Notes: generated by a model from the sequence alone, not told the origin. 64,000 nucleotides of DNA from Anodontia alba (GCA_964016985.1 OZ024831.1:77912263-77976262), one strand, 5' to 3'; numbered from the stretch's first letter, positions 12,407 to 23,967 are shown. Translations and numbers: made by a program.

Positions 12407-13419
12407 ATTCTTAAAGAAGAGATCTAATTTTAGAGAGATGCAGTTTGTTTGCAGTCTGGTGTGAAATATATTGAGTTTTTTCCAGCATAGTAGTATTTTG
12501 GAGTTGGATCTTTGTCTTTGTTAAGAAAGTCCTTAAAAGAATTAGTTGGTGGACTGCTTGGCGATAGAAGGTAAACTATTCCATGTTCTTACAGCTGAGG
12601 TTAAAAATGAAATGTGAAACAAACTAGTTCGAGCTTCAATAGTCTGTAAGTCATTAGAATTTCTCAGATTATAACGTGATGCATTGCTGACAGTTTGTGG
12701 AACAAAAGATGACAAGTAGAGAGTAGTTAGGACGTTTGTCATCCTATAGAATAATATAATGTCTTTTGTCTAGAGAGTCTCATCTTGTTTCTCTATATAG
12801 TGCAGCCATTGAGACTAGTTTGGTTGCACCTGTTGCTATTCTAGTTGTTTCAATCTGACTTTTTTTTCAAGTTCCTGTTTTTTGTATTGCAAGTAAGTAC
12901 CCCAAATTATGTCACCGTATTCAAGCAGAAGTCTGATTTAAACTAAGAATATTTGTTCAAAAGATTTACGGCCCAACTTGAATTTTAAGCGTCTCATGAT
13001 ATTTATTCCAGTCAAAGCTTTTTCACTTATATAGTTGATACGAGTTTGTGCCAGGTGCAGTCATTCGAGAGCTAAATGCCTAAGTACTTGTGTGAATCGA
13101 CTTCTGTTATCTTTTGATTTTGCATAAAGATAGGTGGATGGTGAGGTCTGTTTTGCGAGAAAATAGCGTTGCTTTCGTTTTAGTATGGTTATAAGATACA
13201 CGTCAAGTTGTTGCCCATTGCGATATTTTCACAAGGTCAGTATTAAGCTGGCCAGAGGCTGTTAAAAGGACATCGACGACAATAAAAAGACTAGTGTCGT
13301 CGGTGAATATTCGAGCCAAAATCAGATACAATGTCGTTTATGTAAAGCAGAAAAAGTAAAGGATCGAATATTGACCCCTCAGGCACATGTGCACGAATAA
13401 AGGTCCAGTTCCAGCTAGC

Positions 13420-13935
13420 AACTGCAAAAACGACACACTGACTTCTGCCAGAGAGATAAAATAAAAGTCAGAAAGGTTTGCCTTTGGAAACACACAAAAT
13501 CACTAAAATCGGAGACTCGGTTTGATCGAATCTCTTCATATGCAACACTGTAGTTTGCGAGGCTGCATACGCCGCCCCCTCCCCACCCCCCACCCCGCCC
13601 CTTCCCCCACCTAGCGCCGGCTATCAAAATAATCAGGATGTGTTTAATGATCCCAAAGGAAATAAAATATAACCTGCACTATGATGATGTACGGGGAGAC
13701 TTTTTACGCCGCCACACAGCACAACGCCAGCTACAGTAGAGAGTAAAATAAAGTCAAAAAGGATCGCCTTTGGAAACAAAGAACACAAAAATCACGAAAA
13801 TTGGAGACTCGGTTTGATTGAGTCTCTTCATATGCAACACTGTAGTTTGCGAGGCTGCATACACCCCCTAGTGCCGGCTTAAGCGGTATTCGATTTTCAA
13901 AATAACCAGGATGGGCTCAATGATCCCAAAAGAAA
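13420..13935. repeat. Unknown ~200-bp repeat, tandem pair inside LINE 1
   Basis: Two diverged direct copies (about 13431-13660 and 13727-13935) share GCCTTTGGAAACA, GGAGACTCGGTTTGAT, CTTCATATGCAACACTGTAG, GGCTGCATAC and, after a CTAG(C/T)GCCGGC end, AATGATCCCAAA. They lie between the AAGV and GVPEGS parts of the LINE reverse transcriptase, which are adjacent in copy 2 apart from about 100 bp, so this block is an insertion. A third copy in the opposite orientation sits at 27478-27605. The first copy has a C-rich run at 13570-13615. Class unknown. Confidence 0.75.
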
Positions 13936-14745
13936 CTCTTACACTAAGTCCGGACGCCTTCTGGGACACCAGCAGCTTCCAATTTAAGTAGTAGTCCAGC
14001 GTGCAACACTCTGTCGATACTGATATCACAGAACACTGTCCTGACTTCTTTACCTGAGTCAAGTGCCGGACAAAATGTGTTGGAGAGAATTGTAAGCTGA
14101 TTTACTGTAAAATCTCCGGGTATAAAAAAGAGGGTTAGAGAAAGAAGAGAGTAAATTATCATCTCGCAGATGTTTAAACAGGTATTTTAACGTAAGTCGT
14201 TCAAGTAATTTGTGCTCAGCATTTAAGAGCGATATAGGGCGGTAATTAGAGACTAGAGAGAAATCATACTTTTTAGGAACTGGACTGACACTGCCTTCCT
14301 TATATGAGGAAGGTACAGTGCCCATGCTTATGGACTAGTTAAACAGACATTGGTATGCCTTTGCTAGTTCATTAGACAGTTCAGGTAGCAGACGATTGCT
14401 GAGGCCATCAGGGCCTGAAGCTTTACCAATAGGAAGCAGTTTCAAAACAGATTCCACTTTATCGGCCGTGAAAACAATACTTTCAACGGATACAACTGAA
14501 GCAGATAGAGGCAAATCTGGAAGAACAGCATTATCTTCATTTAAGACAGGCTGGCTCTGAAAGAAGTCATTTAGAATTTTTGCTTGTCTGTTTATATAAT
14601 TCCATATTAAGTGAAAGAAGAGGACTGATGTGGTTCGGTTTGGATAAATAAAACCTTTTAAGCGTAGTCCATCAGTCTTTAGAAGAAAGTGTTTGTGAAG
14701 AGAATTAGGCCGCGATGTTGACTTTTTGGAACTTCTATAACGTGT

Positions 14746-15164
14746 TCATACATAGAAAAAAAGGGTAAGAGAAAAGTCCAGGGAGTGCCAACAATTACAA
14801 ACCGCAGCCCTTCCCAGACACTAAGAGGAAGAAGAGGAAACAGACAAAACCAAACAAGCGAAAATCGAACAAACGTACGAAAAGCACCAAGACTAGCTCA
14901 CTCTTCCCCAAGCGTGGTAATCGCAATGCTAAAAGGACTGAAAAACACAAGAACAAAATAACACGAGGCAAGACATAAAACAAAAAAAAAACAAATCGCC
15001 TCATAGAATAAACAACAAAGCAACAAAGAGTAAGACTAACACCGGCACCACCGCCTTAGAACGGGCAGCAGAATAAACCACCGGGTGTTGAAAGCACTTT
15101 TACGGCCAGCTAACTTCACCCTGGGTCCCGATGTAACTCTTAATACAAAAAAAAAAAAAAAACA
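14746..15164 (+). mobile_element. Dispersed retroposon D, copy 2, with TSD and poly(A)
   Basis: A D copy inserted in LINE copy 1. It starts with an A-rich stretch and GGGTAAGAG, and ends after TTAATAC in a 16-nt poly(A) (15147-15162). A 23-bp direct duplication of LINE sequence flanks it at 14723-14745 and 15165-15187 with one mismatch (TTTTTGGAA, C or T, then TTCTATAACGTGT). Poly(A) plus a target-site duplication indicates retroposition on the plus strand. The 3' end is shorter than in the copies at 1591 and 29065, consistent with alternative polyadenylation or internal priming. The sense strand is Lys-rich; the antisense strand has a hydrophobic frame ending SGKGCGL. Confidence 0.85.
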
Positions 15165-16146
15165 TTTTTGGAATTTCTATAACGTGTACATTCGGTAGCA
15201 AGAGACATTACGATAGAGGGAATATTACTGGCATAGGTATCAATGTTATTATCTTGAAGAGAGTCCCAATCGACACTATTTACTTTGTTATGAAGTACAT
15301 TGAAATCGCATTTGTCATAATACCATAAACGTCGCTGACTTTTGGTTTGGAGAATTGTAGATACTATATTGGACCTCACATCTTGGTTGAGAAAAGCATT
15401 GGCAACTCGACTGTGAATTAAGTGGTCCTTGTTACTGACAAATAATAGATCTATTACTGATGATGAATGTTCTGAATGTTATGTATAAGGTGGAGGTTCT
15501 TCAATATATTGAGAAAGAGAAAACTGGGTAAAAAAATGAATTTTTTTTCCGAAAGGCTATTGATTAAATAGACTGAGGTAAAAATCACCAGTAATTACTA
15601 GTTCAGGAATGCCTGTGTCGATTGCAAGTGAAATTGAGTCTTCGATGTGTGCAAGATAAGCAGCATCAGAATTCGAAAAACGATTGAATAGTCCAAGCAA
15701 TATGCGTTTATGATTGTTAACTCTCGATGCAAATATTCTCGGTGTTATGATTGTTAGCTCTCGATTTAAATATTCTCGATGTTTTGGAGTTCTAGGTCAT
15801 CCGTCGTTTATAGTGTAAACCCTTCTTAACATATAACATGACACCACCATGAATGTTTAAGTCTCGATCTTTCTGCTCAGGTCTGTAGTTTGATTGTAGA
15901 ATCAAGTCATCTATGGTTGGTCCAAGCCATGTTTCTGTAAACGCTAAAATATGGGTTTTTAAATAGTTCCGCATGGAGGAATTCCAGGTTAGATAAAATA
16001 CTTTGAACATAGTAATGCACAATTGACAGGTTAAGAACCAGACTCAGAGAATTGAAAGCAGTATTAGACATATCTGAGGTAAAACTGGAGAGATTACTAG
16101 ATGATGTCCTTGGTAGAGGACCTGGATTAAGATGAATATCACCCGA
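15140..16146 (-). pseudogene. LINE copy 1 endonuclease and linker
   Basis: Read on the minus strand: 2A-like motif, a Ser-rich spacer, LSIVHYYVQSI (endonuclease start; the usual HYNVQS Asn is Tyr here), a frameshift, then THILAFTETWL with the catalytic Glu, and GGVMLYVKKGLHYKRR. Later parts are heavily decayed. The linker VDWDSLQDNNIDTYASNIPS near 15260 matches VDWDSLEDNNVDTY in copy 2. The loss of Asn and the frameshifts predict no endonuclease activity. Confidence 0.8.
16117..16146 (-). other. 2A-like motif SGDIHLNPGP (LINE copy 1)
   Basis: Minus-strand translation gives LLLYSGDIHLNPGPLP directly upstream of the endonuclease domain. The invariant NPGP and upstream D(V/I) match the 2A ribosome-skipping consensus D(V/I)ExNPGP, except that the Glu position is His. 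2A-like sequences upstream of the endonuclease have been reported in metazoan APE-type LINEs. A hydrophobic stretch precedes the motif. Whether the His variant supports skipping is unknown. Confidence 0.75.
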
Positions 16147-16330
16147 ATACAGTAAAAGATTGCAGAGCCAAAGGCGATAATCAAATATGAAAGACAGTAT
16201 ACAAGTATCAATGAAACTTTTGAATTTTCGTTGAATCGAGCTCCAGGTGTTGCTTTTTTATACTTACAACAAATGTTATCTGCTAACAAAGTACCATGTT
16301 GCAAAGACTTCAGCAATAAATATGTATATA

Positions 16331-17111
16331 CAATGCGTTGCTGTAGTGAGAAAAGTGCAAGGATATGAAGCTGGAATTTAAATATATACCTGCAATGGTA
16401 TGTTGACATCACGGCATGACTTCTTGCTCCACTTGGGCTTTTCATGTAATTGTTGTAAGAGAGAGTAAAAATAAAGCAAGTGCCATTATGCCGGCATAGT
16501 GATGGCTGAATAGGCTGGAAAGGCCACCCAGTGTGCCAGCAACCCACCCCCCTTTCCCTCAAGTCAAAATAAACAAACAAAAACTTAAGCTGTGTACAAC
16601 AGGAAAGAACACTGTCAAATTGTGGTTACCTGAGAAAATCATTAGAGCCCGAACGTCTCTCCTCCCCAGAACACTCGTCCTGAGTTAGGAACTAGTAGAC
16701 CTTACCAGCAGCTCAATCCATAAAGTATCAGTCATTCTAGCTTCACAATTTTTCTACCTGTCATTATGCCCTCAAAAGCACACTGAACTTGCACAAGGGT
16801 AATTGACCGCCACCAGCTATGATACGATCAGTAACCGCTACTTAGTAGTCAATATTCCCATATAGGCTGCTTACTTTTACCAATACTATTATCATTGTTC
16901 CTCCCCACAAAAACATATGTTGTAGGTACATATAAATAGTATATTCAAACATGTAGAGCATAACAGGGACCTACAAACGTTATGCCATTTGGATGAACTT
17001 TGCAAAGTGTCTCGGTGAACAAATAGATCCCTGGACATTCGGAGACGAGCGAGAGACTGAGTGTTTTCTGCTGGCTATTCTTGTTCAACTTGAATACGTT
17101 TTGTCTTTGGC
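16331..17111. other. No gene seen
   Basis: Spacer between the 5' end of LINE copy 1 and D copy 3. A 178-residue minus frame spanning 16044-16580 is mostly in a different frame from the LINE proteins and has no recognised motif beyond a short stretch (TPGARFNENSKVSLILV) that resembles the LINE N-terminal region. No host exon is supported. Confidence 0.45.
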
Positions 17112-17470
17112 TTGCCCGCCATGGTTCAATTATTGGTTTTCATTTACTCTGGCATACAGTAGAATTAGCCATGAGTACTCGTCTTTGTTTATCATAGTGA
17201 TTAATTTGATTTTTATGTTTTCGCTTTGATGCATTGACTGAGTTGGGAGCCTTTATTCGAACCGAATTTTTATGTATTTCTGTATTAAGAGTAGCATTGG
17301 GACCCAGGGTGGCTAGCTGTAAAATGCTTTAAACCCCCAGTGGTTTATTCTGCTGCCCGTTCTAAGGCGGGGTTCCCGGTGTTAGTCTTACTCTTTGTTG
17401 CTTTGTGGTTTATTCTACGAGGCGATTTGTTTTATGTCTTACCTTGCGTTATTTTGTTCTTGTGTTTTTC
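17112..17470 (-). mobile_element. Dispersed retroposon D, copy 3 (truncated)
   Basis: It shares with copy 1 the boundary TTGCCCGCCATGGTTCAA, the GAATTAGCCATG...CGTCTTTGTTTAT block, AGTTGGGAGCCTTTAT and TCTACGAGGCGATTTGT. It ends abruptly after TTCTTGTGTTTTTCA, where the 34-bp satellite begins, so the 5' end of the sense strand is missing. Short deletions relative to copy 1 (around 17312-17340) break both the Lys-rich and the hydrophobic frame. Confidence 0.75.
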
Positions 17471-19630
17471 ATGCAAAACAGACACTGCATTTACATGCAA
17501 AAAAGACAGCCGCAGACCCACGAACAAGCCAGACACTGAATTCAGAAGGGATCAACACAGTCGCAGACACTGCATTGATCTGCGAAACAGACGGTCATAG
17601 ACACTGCAATGACCGACGAACAAGACAGGCGTAGACATTGCATTGACCCACCAACAAGACAGCCGTAGACACTAAATTTACTCGGAAACAAGACAGCTGG
17701 AGACACTATAATTGACCCGCGAACAAGACAGGCGTAGGCACAGAATTTACCTGGGAACTAGACAGCCGTAGACATTACATTGACCCACAAACAAAACAGT
17801 CATAGACACTGCATTCAGCCGGGCACAAGACAGTCATAGACACTGCATTGACCTGCGTACAAGAAAGTAGTAGACACTGCTAAACCCTCAGCGAAACACT
17901 CAGTAGTAGACAGCGCATTTACCGTAGGCACAGAATTTACCTGGGAACTAGACAGCCGTAGACATTACATTGACCCACAAACAAAACAGTCATAGACACT
18001 GCATTCAGCCGGGCACAAGACAGTCAAAGACACTGCATTGACCTGCGTACAAGAAAGTCGTAGACACTGCTAAACCCTCAGCGAAACACTCAGTAGTAGA
18101 CAGCGCATTTACCTGCGAAAAAGGCAGCCATAGACACTGCATTGACCCGCGAACAAGTCAGCCGCTAACTGCATTCAACCGAAAACAAGACGGCCATTGA
18201 CACGGCATTTATTTGGAAACAAGACAGCCGTAGACACTGCATTGATTCACGAACAAGACAGCCGTAACCCGGGAATATGACAGTCGTAGACACTACATCC
18301 AACAGGAAACATTCACCGCAAACAACATTGCAATGACCTGCGAACAAGAATAGTCGTAGACACTGCATTTACACGAGAACAAGACAGTCGTAGACATTGC
18401 AATAAGCCGCGAACAAGACACCCATAGACACCGCATTGACTCACGACCAAGACAGCCGTAAACACTGCATTGACCCAAGAACAAGGCAGCCGCCGTAGAC
18501 ACCGCACTGACAGGAGAAGAAGACAGTCGTAAACACTGACTTGATCCGCGAACGAAAACAGCCGAAACACATTATTTTGAAAAAACAGTTGTAGACATTG
18601 CCTTGATCCGCGCAGTATCACAGTCGTAGACAATACATTGTCTAGAGAACAAGACAGTTCTAGATACTTAATTTACCCGAGACAAGACGTAAACTGACAT
18701 GTGACTGAAACAATCGTATACACGGCATTCATCCGGGAACAAGACAACTGTAGACACTGCACTGACCAGGGCACAAGACAGTCGTATTACAAGACAGTCG
18801 TGCATTAACCCAAGAACAAGACAGTCGTTGACATTGCAATAAACCGCGAACAAGACAGTCGAAAATACTGCACTGGCCCGCGAACAAGACAGTCGTAGAC
18901 ATGGAATTTGACCTGGAACAAGACAGTTGTTGACACCACATTGACCCGCAAACAAGACAGCCGTAGACACGGCACTGACCCGGGAATATGGCAGTCGTAG
19001 ACACTACATTCACCCGGAAACAGCACAGTCATAGACATTGCATTGACCTGCTTCCATCCGGGAACAAGACAGCCGCAGACACAGCATTGACCCGCGAACA
19101 AGACAGTCGTAGGCATTGCAATGAACCGTGAAAAAGACAGTTGTAGACACTGCACTGACCCGCGAACAAGACAGCCGTAGACAGTGAATTTACCTGGGAT
19201 CTAGGCAGCCGTAGACACAACACTGACCCGCGAACAAGAAGTCGTAGACACGGCTATAACACGGATACAACACAATCATACTCTGCAGTCTGCAGTGAGC
19301 CGCGAACAAGACAGTCGTAGACACTACATTAACCGGCGAACAAGGCAGTCGTAGACACTGCATTGACCGGCGAACAAGGCAGTCGTAGACACTGCACTGA
19401 CCGGCGAACAAGGCAGTCGTAGACACTGCATTGACCAGCGAACAAGACAGTCGTAGACACTGCATAGACCAGCGAAAAAGGCAGTCGTACACACTGCATT
19501 GACCGGCGAACAAGACAGTCGTAGACACTGCATTGACCGGCGAACAAGGCAGTCCTAGACACTGCATTGACACGAGAACAAGATAATCGTAGACAATGTA
19601 TTAATCCGCGAACTAAAACAGCCGTTGGGC
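17471..19630. repeat. 34-bp satellite array 1
   Basis: About 63 tandem copies of a 34-bp unit built from GTCGTAGACACTGCATTGAC and (C/G)GCGAACAAG(A/G)CA. The most homogeneous stretch is 19310-19570, where successive units differ by one or two bases. Elsewhere units are diverged and some are shortened. As 34 leaves remainder 1 on division by three, a translated array cycles through three frames every three units (102 bp, 34 residues), and the minus strand is largely stop-free in all three. There are no spacers, so it is not a CRISPR array. Confidence 0.95.
17733..18112. repeat. 190-bp tandem duplication within the 34-bp array
   Basis: 17733-17922 and 17923-18112 are nearly identical over 190 bp; I find only two or three substitutions, for example TCATAG versus TCAAAG and GTAGTAG versus GTCGTAG. 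Surrounding units are far more diverged, so this multi-unit block duplicated recently, probably by unequal exchange or replication slippage. Confidence 0.9.
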
Positions 19631-21189
19631 GAGCCTGCGCATGACTGCCTCTTGTCTCGCTGGTGTCTCCACTTTTCGGGACATGATAGAAATCTTTTCT
19701 CACGAGTAGCTGGTCACTCATAATTACGCTACCTATTATTGCTGTAATTAATCAATTGTATCCTTATTGTTTGTAAGTAACATAATTGTTAAACCCTTCT
19801 TCCTCTGCGTTTCTGAAAGGGACAGCGCCATCACTGGGTCAATCTATTTACAATACTGATTTGATAGAACGGCCAACAGTGTGGGTCCAGAGGAGGAGGC
19901 TTGTCTGGAGCGCTCTCTCCTGGACCTACAACGCTTGATTAATATCAGTGACGGTATACAAGTTTGAAATGGTTGTTTGTCATTGACACCAAAACGGCTT
20001 GGAGCCAATGACAAAATTATTGTGAAGGATACTAACTGTGACGAATCGGCGAACAGCAGAAGTTCACGCGAGCCCTGTCTCGCGGGGGTCGCTGCTTTCC
20101 GCGGATGTTATGGTAATCCATATATTGGATGGTATCTTTAGATGTTGTTTTATTAAAATCATTTTCACTTGGTGGTTCTGCTAAAAGTAATTTACTAATG
20201 TACAATTATAGCATATAGATGATTATATATATACCAAATGTATAACCTCTTTGACATATTTCTAATTCTGTGAAGATATTTGGAAAGCACCGGTTTACGT
20301 TCCATTTCGTTACACAACTGTCCAATTTTCTCTTGAAACAAAACACTATTTACATTCTGAGTAGTAGCTTGCTGAATACAGTAAACCACTTTTTTCACGT
20401 TCTCTTTATTTCGCGAATTTGACATTATAATCGATGATAAATATAAATAGAAAAATCGGCCATACCATCGCGAATATTTAATTTGATAAAGTGTTTTTCA
20501 TGCGAAATCCACATAATCAAATACATGGTGAGGGATTAGTATTCGCGGGTGTTTGGTTTTAAGAAATAAGTAACATCTGAGCTATCGCGAAAGACACTGA
20601 ACTTACTCGGGCACTGAAAGTGCTTGGCTAAATTTGTGTCATAAATACTGCGGCAGCTAGGCAAATGCATTATGGGTTCTCATGTTTATTTTGGTAACCA
20701 AAACTTATATGAGCCACATCGTAAGATGGCCTGTTTAGTCATTTACGGAAAGCGGGGAGCGGGTCGGCCTGTGCATCCGCTAGGTCGAGTGGGCTCCTTG
20801 ATGTCTGTTGTATATGGTATCGTGACTCTGATTTCTGATCTTGAACGTTCGGGGCTCTTGCTGAATTGTGAGGAAGGGTGTGCCGGCTTTTGTCTTCTCA
20901 AACCGCAGACCCCAGGGACACGTTTTCTTACGACGGGGCTCATTTTATGATCTTAGAAAACAAGCAGGATATACTTACCACCAGATATGTTTACATGGAT
21001 AGATCTTTAATCCATTTTTTTCAGTGTGTATTTTGTTTTTATTTAAGAACTTATGTTTTGTTATTAGTTCTTACTTATCTCTAGAGAGATCATAAGTGAT
21101 GCATGTGAACAGGCAGACATTTACTTGCTATTCGTGTGTTGGTATGTCGGCTGTAATCTTGTATCTTCAATAACATGATACGCAATTGT
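19631..21189. other. Spacer without recognised gene
   Basis: Low-copy DNA between the 34-bp array and LINE copy 2. A 92-residue plus frame at 20672-20950 and a 66-residue minus frame opposite it show no family resemblance. I see no splice-bounded coding series. A host regulatory region cannot be excluded. Confidence 0.45.
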
Positions 21190-21470
21190 AATGACAAGGT
21201 GACAGCAAGCACGCCAACGTATCGACGCATTTGCAAATTTAACATGTTTTTACACCTTACTGTACTATTAGCAATTTATTTCAATACCTTATACACATAC
21301 TCATTTATCATGTCAAAAGATAAATGTCTCATACTTGTTACTCGAAGGATAGAGCATGGTCCCTTCAGGCGTTTATTACCAGGTACAAGTGCTAAATCAA
21401 ATGCCCAATTTACACTTCTTATTTTGAGAACCCGTGCACTACTATCTGGCTAATTATACGCTTGTTGTGT

Positions 21471-21500
21471 TCTGGTGACGTACATCCAAATCCTGGGCCT
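21471..21500 (+). other. 2A-like motif SGDVHPNPGP (LINE copy 2)
   Basis: Frame 3 reads IIRLLCSGDVHPNPGPLAS just before a Ser/Thr-rich spacer and the endonuclease. It keeps DV, NPGP and the upstream hydrophobic stretch but has His at the usual Glu position, as does copy 1. The preceding open frame (21175-21453) is shifted relative to it, so an upstream indel separates the two. Confidence 0.8.
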
Positions 21501-22994
21501 CTAGCATCTACCCCCTCAACAAGCGACACAAGCGCAACTACGACTATGTCTGCAACAATCTTCGAATTACTACCTCTTAATCATAACTTATCATTTGTGC
21601 ATTACAATGTACAGAGTATCTATACTAAGCTTGAGCTTTTACAAGCTGAACTCATTGAGTTTGATATACTGGCCTTTTCTGAAACTTGGCTAAATCATTC
21701 GGTTGACACAAAAGAATTTAATTCTTGAAAGTTATCAGAGATAGAGAAGGTGATAACTATGGTGGAGTTTCATATATGTTAAGGAAGGCATATATTATAA
21801 ACGTAGGAATGATTTAGAAATTCAAGGTCTGGAAGCTATATGGATTGAAGTTGCAAATACTCATAAGCACATATTGTTTGGCCTGTTTTACCGGCCACCA
21901 AATTCTAATGCTAACTATTATTCTGTGATAGAAGAATCTCTGTCTCTTGCTGTTGACACAAATATATCTGATATGACAGTAACGGGTGACTTTAATTTCA
22001 ATCTACTTAATCCTCGGTCTTCCACTAAGATAAGTTCCCTCTGTACCCAGTTTTCTTTTTTTTTTTCAGGCAATTGAAAACTCATCTTCGGTAATAGATA
22101 TAACATTAGTTAGTTCAAAGGATAACTTAATCTTAAGCGGTATCGGTGATCCATTCCTTAACTAGGATATTCGATACTATTGTCCTATATATGGAATATT
22201 TGAATTTACTAAGTCTAAATGCAAAACGTTCAAACGACATATTTGGAAATATGGACGGGGAAATTATGATCTTTTACGAAGCACGGCATTGTTGGTGGAC
22301 TGGGATTCCCTAGAGGATAATAATGTTGATACATATTCCGTAAAACTTCACATCTACGATTTTATCAATTGCAAAGGAGTGTATTCCAAATAGACAAATT
22401 ACTATTCGCCCCTCAGAAACTCCATGGATAACAACTGAAATAAAACGAAACATTCGTAAACGCAAAAGGGCATATCGGAAAGCTAAATCAATGGGTTTGG
22501 AAATAGACTGGCAGAAATTCAAGAAAGTGCGAAATAGTGTTGTCAATACTGTACGTAAATGTAAGAAAGCCTTCTATGACAAGCTTGCACTTAAACTTAA
22601 GTCAGAATCACTTTCCTCAAAAGACTGGTGGTCTACAATGAAAAAGTTCATTTCTCCGCAGTCCAAGTCGTCTGTCCCGCTACTCGAACTTGATAACTCT
22701 ATATACACAGATGATTATGATAAGGCGAATATTATCAATATTATTTTTCAAAACTATGATAAGGCGAATATTATCAATATCTTTTTTTCAAAGTCAAACA
22801 CTATTAGAAGAACAGAATGCCGTGTTACCAGACCTACATCTTGAAACTATTGAACCCCAACTCAGTCATATCGTCCTTAGTCCTAATGAAGTGGAAAGAG
22901 TGATAGAAACGTTGCCCATTGGTAAAGCTTCTGGTCCAAATACGATCAGTAATTGCATTCTCCGAGAGCTTTCATGTGAATTATCTACTCCATT

Positions 22995-23700
22995 GTGTTC
23001 TCTCTTATATCATTCACTACATACAGATCCGTACCTATTTCCTACAAAGAGGCAAATGTGACTCCTGTCTCCAAAAAGGGACACTTATCTATAGTATCTA
23101 ATTATCGACCCATATCCCTACTCAACTCCGAAGATAAAGTATTTGAACGTCTTGTGTTCAAACACCTATATAATCATTTACACCGTCATAACTTAATATC
23201 TGGCTTTATGCCAGATGACTCAACAGTAAATCGGTTTGCTTATCTTTATAATACCTTCTGTCAAACACTTGATGCCGGGAAGGAAGTACGTGTTGTCTTC
23301 TGTGACATCAGCAAAGCCTTTGATCGAGTTTGGCACTCTGGATTATTACTAAACCTTCAAGCAGCTGGTTAACAGGGAAAGTTCTGGCCTAGTTTAAAAG
23401 TTACTTATCTAACCGCAAACAGAGAGTTGTTCTTCAAGGCACAGTATCTGATTGGATTTTCATTCAAGCTGGGGTTCCCCAGGGATCAATTTAGGACCCT
23501 TATTATTTCTTTTGTATATAAATTACATTGTACATGACATTGGATTTAATATTCGTTTATTTGCAGATGATACTAGTTTCTTCATTTTGAAGATGCCATC
23601 ACAGCAGCTGCATGTCTTAATAATTATCTTTTTAAAATTTCTCAGTGGGCAGCCAAGTGGCTGGTTACTTTCAATCCTTCTAAAACCGAATCGTTATTAA
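22995..23700 (+). pseudogene. LINE copy 2 reverse transcriptase core
   Basis: This covers RT motifs 1 to 5. SNYRPISLLN is the fingers motif, FCDISKAFDRVW carries the first catalytic Asp, AGVPQGS sits in a neighbouring frame near 23465, and FADD at 23560-23571 carries the catalytic pair. A TAA after QAAG (23370) and a one-base shift near GVPQGS split the domain. All three catalytic aspartates survive, which suggests the copy is younger than copy 1 (FTDD). Confidence 0.9.
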
Positions 23701-23967
23701 TTTCACGTAAAATAAACAAAGATCGGCATCTACCAGTTTTTATGCAAAACCACAAAGTTGTAGTTGACTCACATAAACACTTAGGCGTTGTTCTCTCAAG
23801 TGACTGTTCTTAGCATCAACATATCAAATATATAACAGATAAAGCATGGCATAGAATTAATATAATGAGAAAATTAAACTTTTAACTTGACCGTAAATCC
23901 CTTGAAATTATATATTTTGCATTTATTAGACCGTTACTCGAATATGGCGATATAATATGGGACAACT

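Larger units (their letters stand above)
12206..16330 (-). pseudogene. CR1-like non-LTR retrotransposon, copy 1 (decayed)
   Basis: A minus-strand LINE read from high to low coordinates. It has a 2A-like motif (16117-16146), an apurinic endonuclease start (THILAFTETWL near 15945), linker VDWDSLQDNNIDTY (near 15260), LPIGKASGPDGLSN (near 14420), RT fingers SNYRPISLLN (near 14240), VFCDIS (near 14030), GSIFDPLLFLLYINDI (near 13360), the catalytic box, thumb YNLRNSNDLQTIEARTS (near 12640), and a C-terminal SPLCLCGSVEDAQHFF Cys/His motif (near 12385). The same landmarks occur in the copy at 21190-24780. It is broken by frameshifts, by a D insertion (14746-15164), by a foreign duplicated block (~13420-13935) and by truncation at the satellite border. 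The RT box reads FTDD (13296-13307) instead of FADD. It is non-functional; assignment to the CR1/Jockey-type superfamily is by motif memory. Confidence 0.9.

Noticed and set aside
16044..16580. 178-residue ORF
   Set aside because: It runs through the LINE 5' region mostly in the wrong frame; the motif-bearing frame nearby is the LINE one.
17471..19630. CRISPR-like array of ~34-bp repeats
   Set aside because: Units are contiguous and diverged with no unique spacers; the sequence context is eukaryotic. It is a satellite.
20672..20950. 92-residue ORF as host gene
   Set aside because: No recognised motif, an overlapping opposite-strand frame of similar length, and no splice or promoter evidence.
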